This document shows, piece by piece, positions 37,601-49,500 of a DNA stretch of 64,000 nucleotides; position 1 is the first letter of the stretch, and each line of letters opens with the position of its first letter. Under the pieces are notes generated by a model. That model saw only the letters and a program-made list of their open reading frames with translations. It searched no databases and had not been told where the DNA came from. The translations under genes and the position numbers were made by a program. This stretch comes from Schistosoma haematobium (taxonomy: Eukaryota; Platyhelminthes; Trematoda; Strigeidida; Schistosomatidae): contig NC_067197.1 of assembly GCF_000699445.3 (NCBI RefSeq), positions 32,657,809 through 32,721,808 on the forward strand, given 5' to 3'.

Positions 37601-40600
37601 GGCAAAATTAATACAAATTTTAGGTAAATGTTTTATGTACATTGAATACTAAACAGCTATCAGAGTATTTATTTATGCCCCTGATAATAATAATTACAAA
37701 AATCCTTTGGAAAGAACAAGGTAAAAGTCTTGAGCAAAATGACATAAATTTATTTTATTTCACTATGTTCTTGTCAGCTACTCACAATTTGTGATATTTA
37801 AGAATTATAAGCTTTGTGCAATCAATTAACAGAGAGCTTTGATCAAAACATTTACTCATTGAGTTAATAAGTTATGTACCACTGACAAACTAGAATAAAA
37901 AATGATTAACATTTGAAAGTGCCTTATAGATAACTGCTATGCAAAGGAATGTATTATTAAACACAACATACATAAAAACAGCCGATCAGATGTAGCTACA
38001 GCAAATAAAAACCAATATTTATCCACTTCAACTTCAGAGATGATAAATTTACAAGGGTACGAAGTAGGAGGTCCAAGACAGCATTAGCCAGAACCTAACA
38101 TGAAGTCAAACTATTAATGATGTGCAAAAAACATGTTGAGCTATTTGATGAAACGTTATCACTCGCTGCGTCTATAAATTTACATTTACCTCCAAAAACA
38201 ATTAAAATGGCTAAACAGAAAGGATACCACATCCCATAGAGCTCTTATTCAAGAGAATGAAATATAACAAATATACACTAAACACCACTAGATATCTCTT
38301 GAACATAGGACATCAAGTCGATACTCTAAAACTTTTCAGTGTTTATTAAAAAGTTAAGCTCCGATCTTCTGAAGTTTCCTGGGGCAATTACTATCATGTG
38401 TTAGAAACCAGAAAAGAGAAAATTGTCAAACTTTATTCACCTCTGTGATAAGGACATTTCTTTGTTACAGTTTGAAATTTTATTTAACTCGTTTTTTGAT
38501 TTATGGAATCATTATATCTATTTCCGAATCTCTTCTTCGTCGGTACTTTCCTTTCATATAACTCTTTGATCTTTTGTAACTATACATTGTTTCTCTACAT
38601 AAGATATTTATTTACAATATTTATTTAGTCTCTTAAATTTATTTACATCTTTGCTAAGCGATACTGTTGTATTTTTAAAATAATCACCAGTAATTTTAAC
38701 CGCGGTTTTTAAATACTACGGGTTGTAGACAGCTGATGAGGCTGTGATTAAATTAAACGACTTCAAACAGAGATGGATGGTAGCTAACAGTCGAACCCAA
38801 GACCATTGTTTTGTTCCATTTGGGGCTCGTCACATGGATGTATCCGCATTTCAGAGTTTATGATCACCACAGGACTCGAACCCAATGCCTTTCGCTTCAT
38901 ATGCCATCGCGTTATTCACTTAGCTGCTGAGTCATGATAGCCACTGACTTGGGCAGTAAGCTGAAACTTAATTTAAATTGATAAGAAAAACTCACTTTAC
39001 TGCACAAGTCAATGGCTATCATGACTCAGTAGCTAAGTGAATAACGCAATGGCATATGAAGCAAAAGGCATTGGATTCGAGTCCTGTGGTGATAATAAAC
39101 TCTGGAATGCAGATACATCCAGGTGACGAGTTCCAAACAGGACTAAAAGGATATACTAAAGCTATTGTTTAAACTTAACTACATCAGTTATTGACGCATT
39201 CAAAATGTAGTAATTAATCCCTAATGTATCTATTGTATTTACTGACTATCATCTACCTAATTATCACCTTTTATCTACACTTTCTAACAAATTATGATAC
39301 CAGTTCATAGTAACTTAGGCTTTGCGAGTAATTAAAAAGGATGTAGAATTTTCAGTAAGAATTACAAGTGAAACTAAGTTATTTATTGTATTTTGGCAAA
39401 TGCAGTTAAATCGACTGAGATTATTAGTTATATACATTCATCTAGTTATTTATTTATTTATTTATTTATTATTAACTACTGCCTAGTTCCGTATATTAAA
39501 ACTTACCTATTGACCAGATAACTAAATGACTTATGACGCAGTGAATCTGGACAGAACCTATGAATACGGTGCTGTATGTGTCATGCATTTATTTTGTGGG
39601 GTTAACAAAACCTTAACTGCAGTCTTACTTCCTTCCTTACATTGAGTGATATGGATCTTTGTCTGGTTACAGAGTGCCAAACAAACATTTGTCTAGATAA
39701 CCATTGAGACACCAGGTAGCACGTTACATAATATGTGACATATGATTAATGGGTGGACACAGTACCGACGTTTTTAAGCGATTTTGTTAGATTTCTGCAA
39801 ACAAATAACATCTGGGTGATTATAATAGGACAACTGCTTGACTGTAGGATTATTCTCGGTAAATTTTATATACTCATCTACAGTGAACTTATCTGTATTA
39901 CTTAGTTATGTGAATAATACATCATAAATAAAAAGTCTACTCAATACTACTAGGTGCTCTGTTTTTAGTCAATGAAATCTCAATTTTGAACTACAAGATG
40001 GTGAGACAACATTTTTTATAAATTTTATGAAAGCTATCTCAGAAATGCTTATTATGTGATCTGAATGAAACCGTTACCCATGTTTCGTATTTTCCTCAAT
40101 TCACTTTTCTTTGAATTTAGCTAAATGTTATTTAGTGAAGACTTTTAATTATATTGTTTCCAACAAAACTATCATCACTTCACTCTAGCTATCTGGCCTC
40201 TGAATATCAGCAACTGACTGCCAGTACAATACATAATAGAAAATAAGATACTGTAGAAGCTAATTTTATAATTCTCTTTAAATGCTAGTTTATATCGTAA
40301 GAAAAATTAGCCATTAGATAGCCAATATGCTATCTGATTTCCTAATAGAAAAACCAGGTATATTTGTAGTGTAGTTTTCATATGATGATTTTATCTAAGA
40401 TAACTAGTTTTAGCTTGTACCGCTTTATACACAAGTTAAAAATAATTACTAGTCAAGAGATTTTAGCTAAACTCAATGTAAGATGTGGGTGCTCTTACTT
40501 CTGAATAAAATCCTCCTCCTACATAAAGAAACCTGGGATAACGTTTTATTTTTTTATAATATTCAGAAAAATTAAAACAGTTTTTATCATGAATAGAATA

Positions 40601-42162
40601 GATCATATTTGCCAGATTTTCTATATTTTTCCAATGGAACCCAAATCAATCCACATAAATTCACTGACGAACTACTTATTTGGTTGGGAATAAGTTCACT
40701 GTGTTTGATGGTTGAAACCAGTTTAAAAAGTTAGATGACATAGTTAGTGAACTGAATGGTTTTCTGTATTTATTCTGTTAAGTTTATTTTAAAACTGGAC
40801 ACGATTGCGGTTTGTAAAAGCAGTTTGCCAATGTAGATACTTTAGTTGAAAATGAACAATTATTATTTTTTTGAATTCAAAATACAATACGTTTGTCTGT
40901 GTCCACCTAATTCGGTTTGACTTAAATTGCATTAATTTAATGTTTCCTAGTTTGTATAATAATCCAAACACTTCTAACTACCACATTGTCATCCCGATGA
41001 ATCCTGTAATGGAACAGTTTGATATATATTCAAATTTTGATGCTTTTGAGGATTATAAAGAAAGGTTTGAAATCTGAACAGCAATCAGAAAGGATTTTGA
41101 AGATGTTCATGTTGTATCTCATTTCCTTACATTCATTGAAAAAGAAGCTTACAGCTTACTGAAAACTTTGGCATTTTCATTTAAGCCGATTTCACATCTC
41201 TAAGCAACTCTCAGGGAACTACTACTAGACCACGTAAAGTTTACACATTCATGGTGCCGCGAAGAAGTAGAAGTCCATAAAACGATTCATCAGAGCGCCA
41301 AGAATTTCATTTCATTACCACGTCATTCCGATACGGTACGTACTTAAGGTTATGCAGGTGAAAATCATTCGGGAGTTATTAAGTAGGTTACGAAGATGAG
41401 CTCGAGTTTGGTAAGTATTTGTCATGTAGAAAACTTCACTCGCGTAATTTGTATGAAAGTGATGATTTTCATTTCGCAATGCCGAATGGGTACGTGACAG
41501 CACACACATCAATTTTCGGTTCTTCGAAAAGTAAATCGAAAATATTAGTATATACAGGATTTTTTACTTTGCAGGGAGAGGGATTCAATACAGTACTAGT
41601 ATGCTCACAGCCAGGGCATTGTTTCGCAGAACAAACAAAACAGTATCGTATCCACAGTATATGACTTCACGGATCTTTCAGTTGCACTCATAGAATCCTA
41701 CGCTGCATTGAAGGGGATAATAGTTATTACGTTAGTCGCACTGTGTTTTTATTCTCTGTACCAGTTTGGAAAACGATTCTATATCGATTACTAAAGTTCA
41801 ATAATGAACTCGTTGGAATAAAGATTTGAAAAATTCAAGTACTTACGGCGGAACACTTTTGATCATTTATCGCGAAATAATTGGTTATTATCCTGTGCAT
41901 AAACTCACTAGGTTCTAAAAATAGCCAACCCTCGTCTACAAAATAACAGTCAGAGTACAATCCACCATTTCATACCATTACAAAGCATTGCAAGGCCAAA
42001 TATATCACGCTCGTGCAGATCCATAGAAGAACATACGTCATGGAAGATATCTTCAACAAGAGTATCGTTGGTGAATTTATAGCAAATCTCCTTATTATTT
42101 AAAAGGGCAACCTTTATATTATTAATATAAGGATGTTTCGGGCAGCAACGAAACTTAGACAT
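31653..42162 (-). CDS. FERM-domain protein, expanded/FRMD-like (partial)
   Basis: The exons are 42162-41976, 41935-41847, 37207-36902, 35018-34988 (31-nt micro-exon, least certain), 33675-33509 and 31724-31653. All phases agree, giving 284 codons so far. Lobe F1 contains VALLNNKEICYKF, DIFHDVCSSMDL and IFGLAM. Lobe F2 contains VYFRIRFYLP, IYYLQLRKN, FQLAAFALQAELGD and YFLPELYYPKK. Lobe F3 contains LAEFHFIHLATKL, IGISPQGVTLY and IKWNEIKRIYY. FERM proteins link membrane proteins or lipids to the cortical cytoskeleton. The F2 text seems closest to the expanded/FRMD6 group, from memory. The start ATG at 42162 precedes a 40-nt micro-intron. C-terminal exons were not found. Confidence 0.75.
38811..38959 (-). 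repeat. tRNA-like SINE with decayed hammerhead (Smα-type), copy 1
   Basis: On the minus strand it starts at 38959. A tRNA-like head has GACTCAGCAGCTAAGTG as a box-A region and GGGTTCGAGTCC as a near-consensus box B. Then come CCTGTGGTGATCATAAAC and ATCCATGTGACGAG, with CCCCAAATGG as a former stem II. Beyond the arm, near 38800, GGTCTTGGGTT matches the expected GUC cleavage site and stem I strand. CTGA has become GTGA and the GAAA box is altered, so the ribozyme is inactive by the known core rules. It lies in an intron of the FERM gene. Confidence 0.65.
38997..39146 (+). repeat. tRNA-like SINE with decayed hammerhead, copy 2
   Basis: Inverted partner of 38811-38959 across a 37-nt spacer. It has GGATTCGAGTCC as box B, then ATCCAGGTGACGAG, TTCCAAACAGGAC and TAAAA. 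Two core positions are mutated (CTGA to GTGA, GAAA to TAAA) and no GTC cleavage arm follows, so the copy is 3'-truncated. The two copies together could form a stem of about 150 bp in the FERM pre-mRNA. Confidence 0.65.
39147..40997. other. FERM-gene intron, nothing else recognised
   Basis: AT-rich intron sequence with a short (TTTA)n run near 39450-39470. No supportable feature. Confidence 0.35.
40998..41340 (+). mobile_element. Ty3/gypsy gag relic
   Basis: The plus-strand translation has FDIYSNFDAFEDYKERFEI, then, after a stop, VVSHFLTFIEKEAYSLLKTL and a LRELLLDHVKFTH block. This is the capsid-like N-terminal region of schistosome Ty3/gypsy gag proteins, by family memory. Stops interrupt it, and no protease, RT or LTR was recognised. 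It is antisense within the FERM gene intron. Confidence 0.55.
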
Positions 42163-42359
42163 CAATATTATATAAGGAGAAGACAAACGTATGCGATAAC
42201 AAATTGTGGTGTTTGATTTATGTGCAAAACGACACAGGTCCAATTTCAATACCTATGTATCATTCAATAAACAATAATATTTTGATGAACTAGCAGAGAA
42301 GGAATGATTTCTTCATGTCCTTCGATCCGGAGTTCAGTTAACCCAGATAACAGACTGTT

Positions 42360-44300
42360 GAATGAAGCTTTGTTGAGGACATTAATGAAGTCATTGATGG
42401 CTGGATATGTATGGAGCATTTCATTATTAAGTGCACACAACTTTCAAAGCCTAAACACAGGTCTGATAAAAAGGACTAACTAATTTAAGCACCGTACGTC
42501 CCTTCAGAAAGAATCTAGTTTTCGTCCGGGTGTTAAAGCGGAATCCTAGCGATATTTTCTGGTATCTTAACGATCATCCGGTTATGCTTCAAGCCAATAG
42601 ATCTCGTGTTTGCGTCTTGTAGCGGGAAATAAATCCCTAAAATCAATAGCTCTGTGTGCCTTAGACATTCAGTGCTAACCGCATTAGTTTTCATGGATTC
42701 ACCTTGCTGAAGGCGCTCGGTCATGCATCTGTACCATGTCATGAGTGGGAACGCCGTGTTCAACATCGCCTGCAATCGCTAGCCAGATTAGATCAGTCGG
42801 TCCTCGATAAATTGATAACCTATCAATTATATCTTCGAACGTCCTCACTTCTGTCATTCGATTTCATTTGATGGGTACGATTATTGTAAGAAGGTGTTAC
42901 TGGTTAAAGCGTTGTCAAACTCCAAATACCTGTGGCATCTTCAGTCTAATAGCTGCCTTCTTGCTCAAACTTACAAGGATACCACCAGTTATTTTTGCAA
43001 TCTGTGTTAAAATACAAATTGATTGAAATATGCTTAGTGAGTCCGCAATAAAATTTGCTCTCTGCTTTTGTGAATCTACTGAGTATTCTCATACATTTAC
43101 ATTTACCTGCCAGACCAAAGACATCAATTTCTTTAGCGGACACATTGTTTAGAATGAGGATGAGTATATGTATATAAACCACAGGAAGGTGAGTGTTTAA
43201 ACTAAATACATTACTAAAGTGATCATAAGGTGCCTGAGTTTTATTTTAATAGCTTTCCTCCAAGGACGAAGTATAACTTTCTCCACATAATGCTGATAGG
43301 CCGTTTCTCTCACTAACCAATCTAAGGGTCTTGGGAATTGTATAGAACCTGTTTACAAGCTTTTCTCCAAAGAATTTAAAGAATTGCATAGGAACAGAGC
43401 AAAAATATTTTTGGTTTTCGATATGATGATTTCGCCTCATTAGCACTCTCTAACCTGAAAAATTCCTGCAAATTTTTTTCTATGAGTAAGGGTACGAACC
43501 TGGTAATTGGATGCCTTGATGTAACGGAAGCTACCTGTGCTGTCGTGGCCTTTACGTACAGACTCCAAAATACCTCGAAGCCATCTGGATAAAAATTTTT
43601 TACTCTATATACAACCTACTGAGAACGCCGAGTAATTTTCTCACAATTGATCTTCAAACGTTTCGTCTGACATCAGCCGTTATAGGTGTTGGCAACATGT
43701 GAATCAAAAGCCAGAAGAGTATGGTCACTCTTGTCTAGAGGTGACATAATCTGGGTTTGTGCCGTCGCCCTCACAATGGCATCATCGAATATCAAGACCC
43801 CACCACCCTTAAATTCAAAATACTAAGGTCATTTTCACCGGTATCTAATCTTAGTTTCAGTTCTTTTCAGATTCGATCTTATACTATCAACTAAAGGCGT
43901 TTACCGGTAAATACTCCTGATTCCATCAGTTTGTCCATTTTGTAATACCACGCCATGTACATTAAGAAAAACGTGTGCCACTTTCAAAAGCCAACTTGGT
44001 TCTTTGTCATGTCCCTATGATTATCTGGCTTATGAACCTATGATCGACTGAACACAAGGGCATATTATCTTTATTTTAATTAACACTTTTGTCAACATAA
44101 TGTCAAGATCGAAGCGATTAAACAGAACTTTCATCATGATTATGAAAGTTGACTGGATCATCGAAATTGATGTACCTACCGATTTTTAACTACTGTTAAA
44201 GCGATCGGCTTTTATGACACTAGATCGTTCCTTGCTCTTTATTCATGTATGTAATTAGCTCTCACTGGATTGGCTGTCCTACTCATGGTACTCGCACCGC
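42360..44300 (-). mobile_element. CR1-like non-LTR fragment
   Basis: Minus-strand homology includes an endonuclease C-terminal block LDKSDHTLLAFD near 43720 and a linker with RLVSERNGLSALCGE near 43330. A NNVSAKEIDVFGL block near 43130 matches the element at 12.16 kb. A region at 42533-42870 is alignable at DNA level with 12.6-12.9 kb on the plus strand. Frames are broken throughout. It lies upstream of the FERM start codon. Confidence 0.65.
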
Positions 44301-46579
44301 GAGATCCTGAAGGACTTTAAAAGGATTGAGTGGACAGACGAAGAATTCTGTTGTTTTTATAGCTATAGAATCGGTATATCTGGGCGTTTCCTGACTGCTG
44401 CAACTTAAAGGTCAAAACACAGAAGAAAATTGCCTTCCAGAGTTCTTATTGCTGACCGTAAATTCAACTGCACAAGGGAAGTCATCAGTCTTTTCAAATA
44501 CATGAAGGAAATGATTTTTCAGGTATACAAATATGACTAGGAAAACGAAGAGTATGGTGCCAGAAAACGGAGACTGTTCTTAAATCAAGGAATTTACTTA
44601 AAAGCGACATCCTTCTCACATCCAAGTAATAAGGAATAAATTGATACATATACATATAAAACCGATAAAAGGTGCGCGTTATGCGGTTGATCATTTACGG
44701 CTACAAAAATAAGCCTGTAGAATAAAACTAGCACAATGTGAACTGTATCAGTATGACACTTCCGGCAGTAAATAAATACCTGAAATAAAGTTTAGGAAGT
44801 TTTTGATATTGAAGCAGCCGCACAACATCACGTACTTCGGCAGCTAGTTAGTCTACATCATATACTCCTTTGTCTTTCCTGTATTGAGTCAATATACATG
44901 TACGTGAAGAAACCTACAAGTGTATATTTACTTCTCTCTCACCATGTGCAATGTTATTGCTCCATCTATCGGTGAATCCTTTGGTTCACCTGACAGTAAT
45001 CTATCATAGTTTACGTTCTCACTTTTCTTGACTCTAAATTTTGATGACTGCTAGGTTTTGCTTTAATCGATCGTATATCCTAGTAACTGCCATAACGGAG
45101 GACCCAATTCTATATCTACATACTTCATGTTAATTCCGAGAATTTCAGGTTCAACCGATGAATATCGAGTGCCCTTCATAAAGTTCAACGAACGAAACTC
45201 TAAGCGTCACTAAGGGTTCATATCGATGATCAAGGACTTTCTACTGAATGGATTACATAACAACATTTATGTTGCCGTATTGAGATTCGATAATGTGGAA
45301 TACCTGGCCTGACCTTCGTAATTTAGCTAGATCTTAACTTTAAAGGACCGCCTTCTATAGGAAATCACGAGGTTCGTAAGCATACTAGGGTTAAGCGGTT
45401 TGATTGGAAGTCGTGAGTCTCAACTGACTGTTTACTTATTGTTGAGTTTAATGTTTAGTTAGACAGACTGTTTTAAACAGAATGCACAAACTACAACATC
45501 AATATCAAATAATTAATATGGTACAAATGCATGCTATAATATTACGGCAAAAGAACATCGCTGTCATACATGCTGACAGTCGTGTGAACGTCCGTCTAGG
45601 TAATAGTTTAACAGTTGGAGTAAGCAAAAATTATTTAAAGACTATAGCGGAGTTCGTGGGAGACTAAGTCATTTAGATATTTCCCGACCCGTATTGCACA
45701 TATCTAAATAGGAGACGAAATTAACAGGACATACGTAAAGTGACTTCTGATGTGATGAGTCTACCACGGTTCTGGAGAGCATAAATGAATACGACTTACA
45801 CGAGGATATGTAACTGCATGTAAAATGATTTGCTATGCTTAAATGAAGTAATGCAAAATCAGCAATTATTATATGCACGTGTATACTATCACCGAACGTT
45901 CGGCTTTTATTTATTACGTCACAGGTTTGTCAATGGAGTAGTCCCATTAGCTTTCACAAAATAGGAACTCTTTAAATAGAAGTCTGCAACCTATGTAGAC
46001 AACTTTCATTACAAAGTCTGGCACTTAATACAGTGATGTGTATAATGATATTGAATGGACGGGAATATACTATCCCAATTGGTAAACATGAAATTTAAAA
46101 ATATTCGATAACACGATTTTCTTGACCAGAGTTCTCATTGTTTGCGACCCAATTTGGATGAAGATAGCAGTAGTAAGAAAGGAAACATGAAATGTAGACG
46201 AGTTGTCTGGTCGAAACTTTTTTCCACTTCTATAATATTCAGTAAGATGCTCGTAGTTTGTCAACCGAGAAGTATAAGCAAAAAGCAGTTGAAAAGACCA
46301 ATAGTTTCTTAAAGAACAAACACGCACACGAAGGACAATGACATGAACATGACAGACTGTTACTAGTTTTACATAAAAGTGAAGGTCAAATGGTATAACA
46401 TAATCTGCTGTACAAAAAGAGAAAGGTAGCAAGTAGTTCTTTTAGAACTTAACTCACACAACTGTTTGGAACGCAGTGCATCAGTAACGTTAACTTGAAA
46501 CAATAACAGAATTGTCATATACATCTTAATTTTTGGGAAAAAAGCAACACTTTCCCCAAAGTAAATGGGCGACGTTTAC
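44301..46579. other. Intergenic, no gene recognised
   Basis: Between the CR1-like fragment and the CUL4 stop codon. It contains a 12-bp palindrome CCGAACGTTCGG near 45892 and an open minus-strand frame at 46070-46432 without a recognised domain. Confidence 0.35.
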
Positions 46580-49500
46580 TTAGGACACATAATGATAAGT
46601 GGCAGCGTTACTTGAGTCTCTTTTCATATAATCTCGTTCAATTAAATTTTCGATACGTTTCTTCACATCACTTGCCTATATATATACAAATAGAAAAAAA
46701 ATCAGTAATAAAAAACTATCCAAGGTAAACAAACCATGAAGTGTGGTTTTGAAAAATTAAATAAAAGGATGCTATTTGTACATGTATTAGTTACAGGATG
46801 ATAATAACCAAAACTGTATCCCACTATTGCCTTTACCATTGTTATTCTGTCAAAAAGTCAATAAGTGTTATGCATCCTTGAAGAACACGACCTACACAAA
46901 ATATATAACCCACATCTTATGAAGCAAAAAATTAGATCTCATAAAACCCCGCCCATTCGTTATAAATATTTGGTTTTAGGGATATAAATTGAAAGTACAT
47001 AATAGAAAGCAGTCCATAGAAAAAAAAGAATACTCACTCAGTCATGGTATGGGTCAACAGTAAAAGCACGGTTGAAAGTTACTTCCAAATAATTCCTGAT
47101 CGATTGTACATTTGTGCGAATTTGGAAAAGGATTCGTATTCATACTGATTAATTTAGTAACTAAGTTAAGTTTATAAAACCCATACTTAAATATTCTCTA
47201 ATTTTTGTTGATTTTCAAGTCGCTGAAATGAAACCATTTTAAAGCCGTAACTGGTAGCTTGGGACATATGCACGCTGTAATATGATCAGGATATGAGATT
47301 ATGCGATCACTAGATTACATACTCGATCGATACACAGATACGGGATTTACGAGCAAAAACATAAAACCAGAAAACAGTTTACTGATACAAACACTAACAG
47401 TCACACACACACACACTCAGTCTAGAGTAAAAATTAATCTCTTACACAACACTGAACTATACGGTAGTCTACACACAGAGCAGACTGCTTTTATTTGCTC
47501 AATGGACAATCACAGATCAGTACCATACGACGTATCAAAGGGTCCACGAAAGACTTTCATCTGATATTTTCCAGTCTACAAAACCCACGATAAGTTGAGA
47601 TATTTAAATAACTATTTTTCAAAATTCTAAATTTATTGGGAAGCTGGTCATTGTGGTAATTCAAACTTGTGAGACATAACTACCAAATATACTTAGATTA
47701 CATATAATCAGTAGATATCTTCGCAGGACTTCTCGTATATTGGGGCAATCAGTGATATTGACAAAGGTAGACAAAGGTTTTATAAAAGTTCATACAACTG
47801 GAAATACTAAGTTTAAATGACACTTACTTTAAGTGGAAACTGTAATTGCTTGTAGACTTCTGATAATAATGAATTATGGTCAATAGTTTTACGCGTTTTC
47901 ATAATTCGTACAATACAACAATCTACATGAGCAACACGATCAGCAAACACCCGTTCTTCAGTAGCCACTTGTTCTTGTTCCTAAGATAAAGGAATGTATA
48001 TGTCCATATTTTGAAGATATAGACTATCTCATGGATTGTTACAATTCAATTTACTGATGAAGTGTGCTAAGATTAAGCCAAACAACTTACATTCATATTG
48101 AAATTGAAGTGCTAACTTAGTAAACGAAAATATAGATATGATTTTTTATGATGAAAAATATTCTTATTATGTCTAAAATATCGATGCACTGTATAATTAA
48201 TTTACATTCTGTTTGAATGACTACTGCTCTTCAGTGACGAAGCTTTTGATAAATCCAATTTGACTAATGATTCGAATAAGTTTCCAGGCCCACAGTATAC
48301 ACTGAAATTGAGGATAGCTAATTACACTACTCAGTTTGATTTTATAATCAAGTGAATGAACATTTAACACTATTTAGTCACAGGGGATAGAGTTAACTAT
48401 CTATAATTACTTTTTCAAATGATATAAATGGTACTTGAGTATTTAGTATGATATTACAATGTTATCAACCTGATAAACAATATATTCGTATCCATTTAGT
48501 TTTTAGATTAAACGTTTTTTAACGTTACAACATATATTAGATCAAATAAGTCATTGATCAGTTAGAAATAGTAAACAGTCCAAACTATGAATAAACAGTG
48601 AACATTTGTTAGTTAAGATTACTTTTTATTTACCAAATGTCAATCATTGAGTTTACTTTAAACAAGCTAGAAAGTATTTCTAGGCTTTATAGAAGGTCAT
48701 AGGCAACACTTGAAACTTAATTGAATTGCCTACTTTCCAATAAAATTTCTACAAGGTCATGGAAATGGATCAGTGATGATTTTTATGATACCATTGTATA
48801 CAGTGGTAATCCGTTGGTCAGATTAACCATTACATTAAATATTTTAGCAACACACTAATATGGGAATAACACTGAGATCAATGCTAAATCATTTCAAAGT
48901 AATCGATATGAAGAACTAATGAGTAAAAAGAACCTTACAGTTTCTTTTAGTTGAACCTGATTGAATTTGATACGCGTAAGTCGATGATGAAATTCGGTGT
49001 TGAAAACAAACTGATGATCGTTTTCAATCTCTAGATTCTACAATAAAAATTAAAAGAGGAAAACACATACAGATCACAAATTAAAATATTCCTACTTCAA
49101 AATACTAGTTACAACTGTTTGAAAGTTAATGATAACACTTAACTGCCCAGATGTCCTTGAGTGAAGATTGAAATCATAGGTTAAGTAGTTGAAAATCAAA
49201 TATTTTAATCACTATAACATTTTTTTACAGAAAATAAAATAATGAACAGAATGTATCCGACTATAAACACATCAATATGATGTGATAGAATAACAAAGTA
49301 TTAGTTTAGGTTAACTCATCACTGTTATCTGTTTGTTTAAGGTGTTAATTTTTAGTGCCCTGAAGGTATTGAGAGATATGTAAAGAAATAGTAAGACAGA
49401 AAGGAATGGGACAATAATTATAAAAAAATAGAAAAAAAACTACTTCTGGATCACTGTGAACCTACATTCGAATCCATTTATGAGTTATTTATGCCATTGA

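Noticed and set aside
37740..37830. Another PLE terminal repeat (CTTGTCAGCTACTCACAA on the plus strand)
   Set aside because: It resembles the CTCATCAGCTACTTACAA block of the PLE arms, but the match is short and the core is mutated. Too weak to annotate.
38725..38760. Additional hammerhead core (CTGATGAGG near 38733)
   Set aside because: No pairing stem II and no GAAA box at the right distance. Probably coincidental or badly decayed.
42533..42775. 80-codon minus-strand frame repeated at 12763-12954 as a conserved small protein
   Set aside because: Both copies sit inside CR1-like fragments at the same relative place, so the similarity is shared transposon DNA rather than a gene.
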